Below, one piece after another: positions 5,431 to 6,167 of a stretch of DNA of 6,167 nt (positions within the stretch are counted from its first letter, which is position 1; every line of letters begins with the position of its first letter). The DNA lies in the NCBI GenBank assembly GCA_015655565.1, contig JAATEU010000043.1:1-6167 (forward strand), written 5' to 3'. The notes beneath the pieces were generated by a model, which was not told where the DNA came from, ran no database searches, and saw only the letters and a program-made list of their open reading frames with translations. The stretch is from Clostridiales bacterium (GTDB taxonomy: Bacteria > Bacillota > Clostridia > Lachnospirales > Lachnospiraceae). A program made the translations under genes and the position numbers.

Positions 5431-6167
5431 TTATTTCATTTCATTTTCAACCGCTGCTGTCTCTTCTGCCAAAGCCTGTTTATCACAAATCTTAAAAAAC
5501 GGGAAGTAGACAGCAAATTGCAGTGCTACTAATACAGGCTGCCATATGGCCGAACGCCAGTCCCCTGCAAGGAAGCCCGCCATAACAACCGGTGTGCCCG
5601 TCGAAAGCTGTATACCGTTAAGATAAGGCAGGATACCGATAATAGTCAAAATATAGGATGAAAAAAAGGCTATAAGTGGTGCCAAAATCATGGGAATGAT
5701 AAACATAACATTAAGCATTAATGGCGCACCAAAGACAATCGGTTCACTGATGCTGCAAAGGGCCGGCAGAATAGCAATTTTCCCCAATGTCTTGAATCTT
5801 TCACTCTTGGCAAAGAAGCACATTAATACAGCAAGGCCAATAATCCCTCCTGAACCGCCAACCTGTGCAAAAACAAACCACCATGTATTGGTCAGTATAT
5901 TAGGCATAGCCGCTCCGTCTGCAAGTGCATCCAAGTTCTCAAGTGCAGGTGTCATATAAAGGATAGAGAGAATCGGCATGACAACCATACCGCCATGGAT
6001 TCCGAACCACCAAAGCAGGTTACATAAAACTAAAAGTAATGCAAAGGTCAGCGGGCTTTCACTTAACGTACTAAGGGGAGTCCTTAATAAACCATAGATT
6101 AAGTCATTTACCGTTCCCCATGAAGTCAGGGAAACTATCCATCTGATAACAATGAAAAGAATCGCCA
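5431..6167 (-). CDS. PTS lactose/cellobiose-family EIIC permease, 3' part
   Basis: The C-terminal 245 residues of a membrane-spanning sugar permease of the CelB/ChbC family (full length about 430). The frame is open to the window edge, so the start lies outside; the ATG at 5986-5988 is internal. Several hydrophobic spans are visible. WWFGIHGG (His codon 5995-5997) and SISEPIVFGAPLMLN (Glu codon 5743-5745) are the family's substrate-binding motifs. They lie 84 residues apart, the same distance as His250 and Glu334 which I recall as sugar-binding residues of Bacillus cereus ChbC. The protein ends in a charged tail, EETAAVENEMK, in the cytoplasm. It is the first visible gene of the operon; the promoter is outside the window. 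Confidence 0.95.
   Translation of the reverse strand, partial: AILFIVIRWIVSLTSWGTVNDLIYGLLRTPLSTLSESPLTFALLLVLCNLLWWFGIHGGMVVMPILSILYMTPALENLDALADGAAMPNILTNTWWFVFAQVGGSGGIIGLAVLMCFFAKSERFKTLGKIAILPALCSISEPIVFGAPLMLNVMFIIPMILAPLIAFFSSYILTIIGILPYLNGIQLSTGTPVVMAGFLAGDWRSAIWQPVLVALQFAVYFPFFKICDKQALAEETAAVENEMK

Noticed and set aside
5690..5959. Plus-strand 89-codon frame opposite EIIC
   Set aside because: Antisense to conserved permease motifs, with no domain or ribosome site.
5431..5988. EIIC as a complete 185-residue protein starting at 5988
   Set aside because: The frame continues upstream to the window edge and includes the conserved WWFGIHGG motif, so this ATG is internal.

Overview
The window looks like part of the chromosome of a low-GC Firmicute, most likely a gut-type Clostridium (Lachnospiraceae-like). 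The reasons are AT-rich intergenic DNA, strong AGGAGG-type ribosome binding sites, SigA-like promoters, a lactose/cellobiose-family PTS and a Clostridia-type MerR regulator. This taxonomic reading is inference. The window holds no rRNA, tRNA, CRISPR array or insertion sequence that I can recognise.

Layout. (1) Positions 1-487, minus strand: a MerR-family regulator gene, cut by the window edge and broken by an apparent 1-base deletion around 179-188. Its promoter at 534-564 has the 19-bp spacer typical of MerR-controlled promoters. (2) Positions 565-1146: about 580 bases with no intact gene. It carries a possible orphan minus-strand transcript of about 210 nt (extended -10 promoter, 9-bp hairpin, U-tract terminator), a possible decayed membrane-protein gene, a nested inverted repeat at 932-1002, and a good plus-strand promoter for the next gene. 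(3) Positions 1147-3081, plus strand: a LysR-family regulator, a terminator that starts inside its last codons, then an NmrA/QOR2-like NAD(P)-binding oxidoreductase that the LysR protein may control. (4) Positions 3230-6167, minus strand: a PTS operon in the order EIIC (5' part outside the window), sulfatase, EIIA, EIIB, ending in a weak terminator at 3193-3209.

How the genes fit together. The PTS genes encode the three sugar-specific parts of a lactose/cellobiose/chitobiose-family transporter. Between EIIC and EIIA lies an S1-type sulfatase with an intact Cys-type formylglycine motif and no signal peptide, translationally linked to EIIA. The simplest reading is uptake and phosphorylation of a sulfated sugar followed by desulfation in the cytoplasm. 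This is the most interesting system in the window. Its substrate, its glycosidase and the sulfatase-maturating enzyme it should need are not visible here. The MerR and LysR/oxidoreductase units look like separate stress or redox modules with no evident link to the PTS operon.
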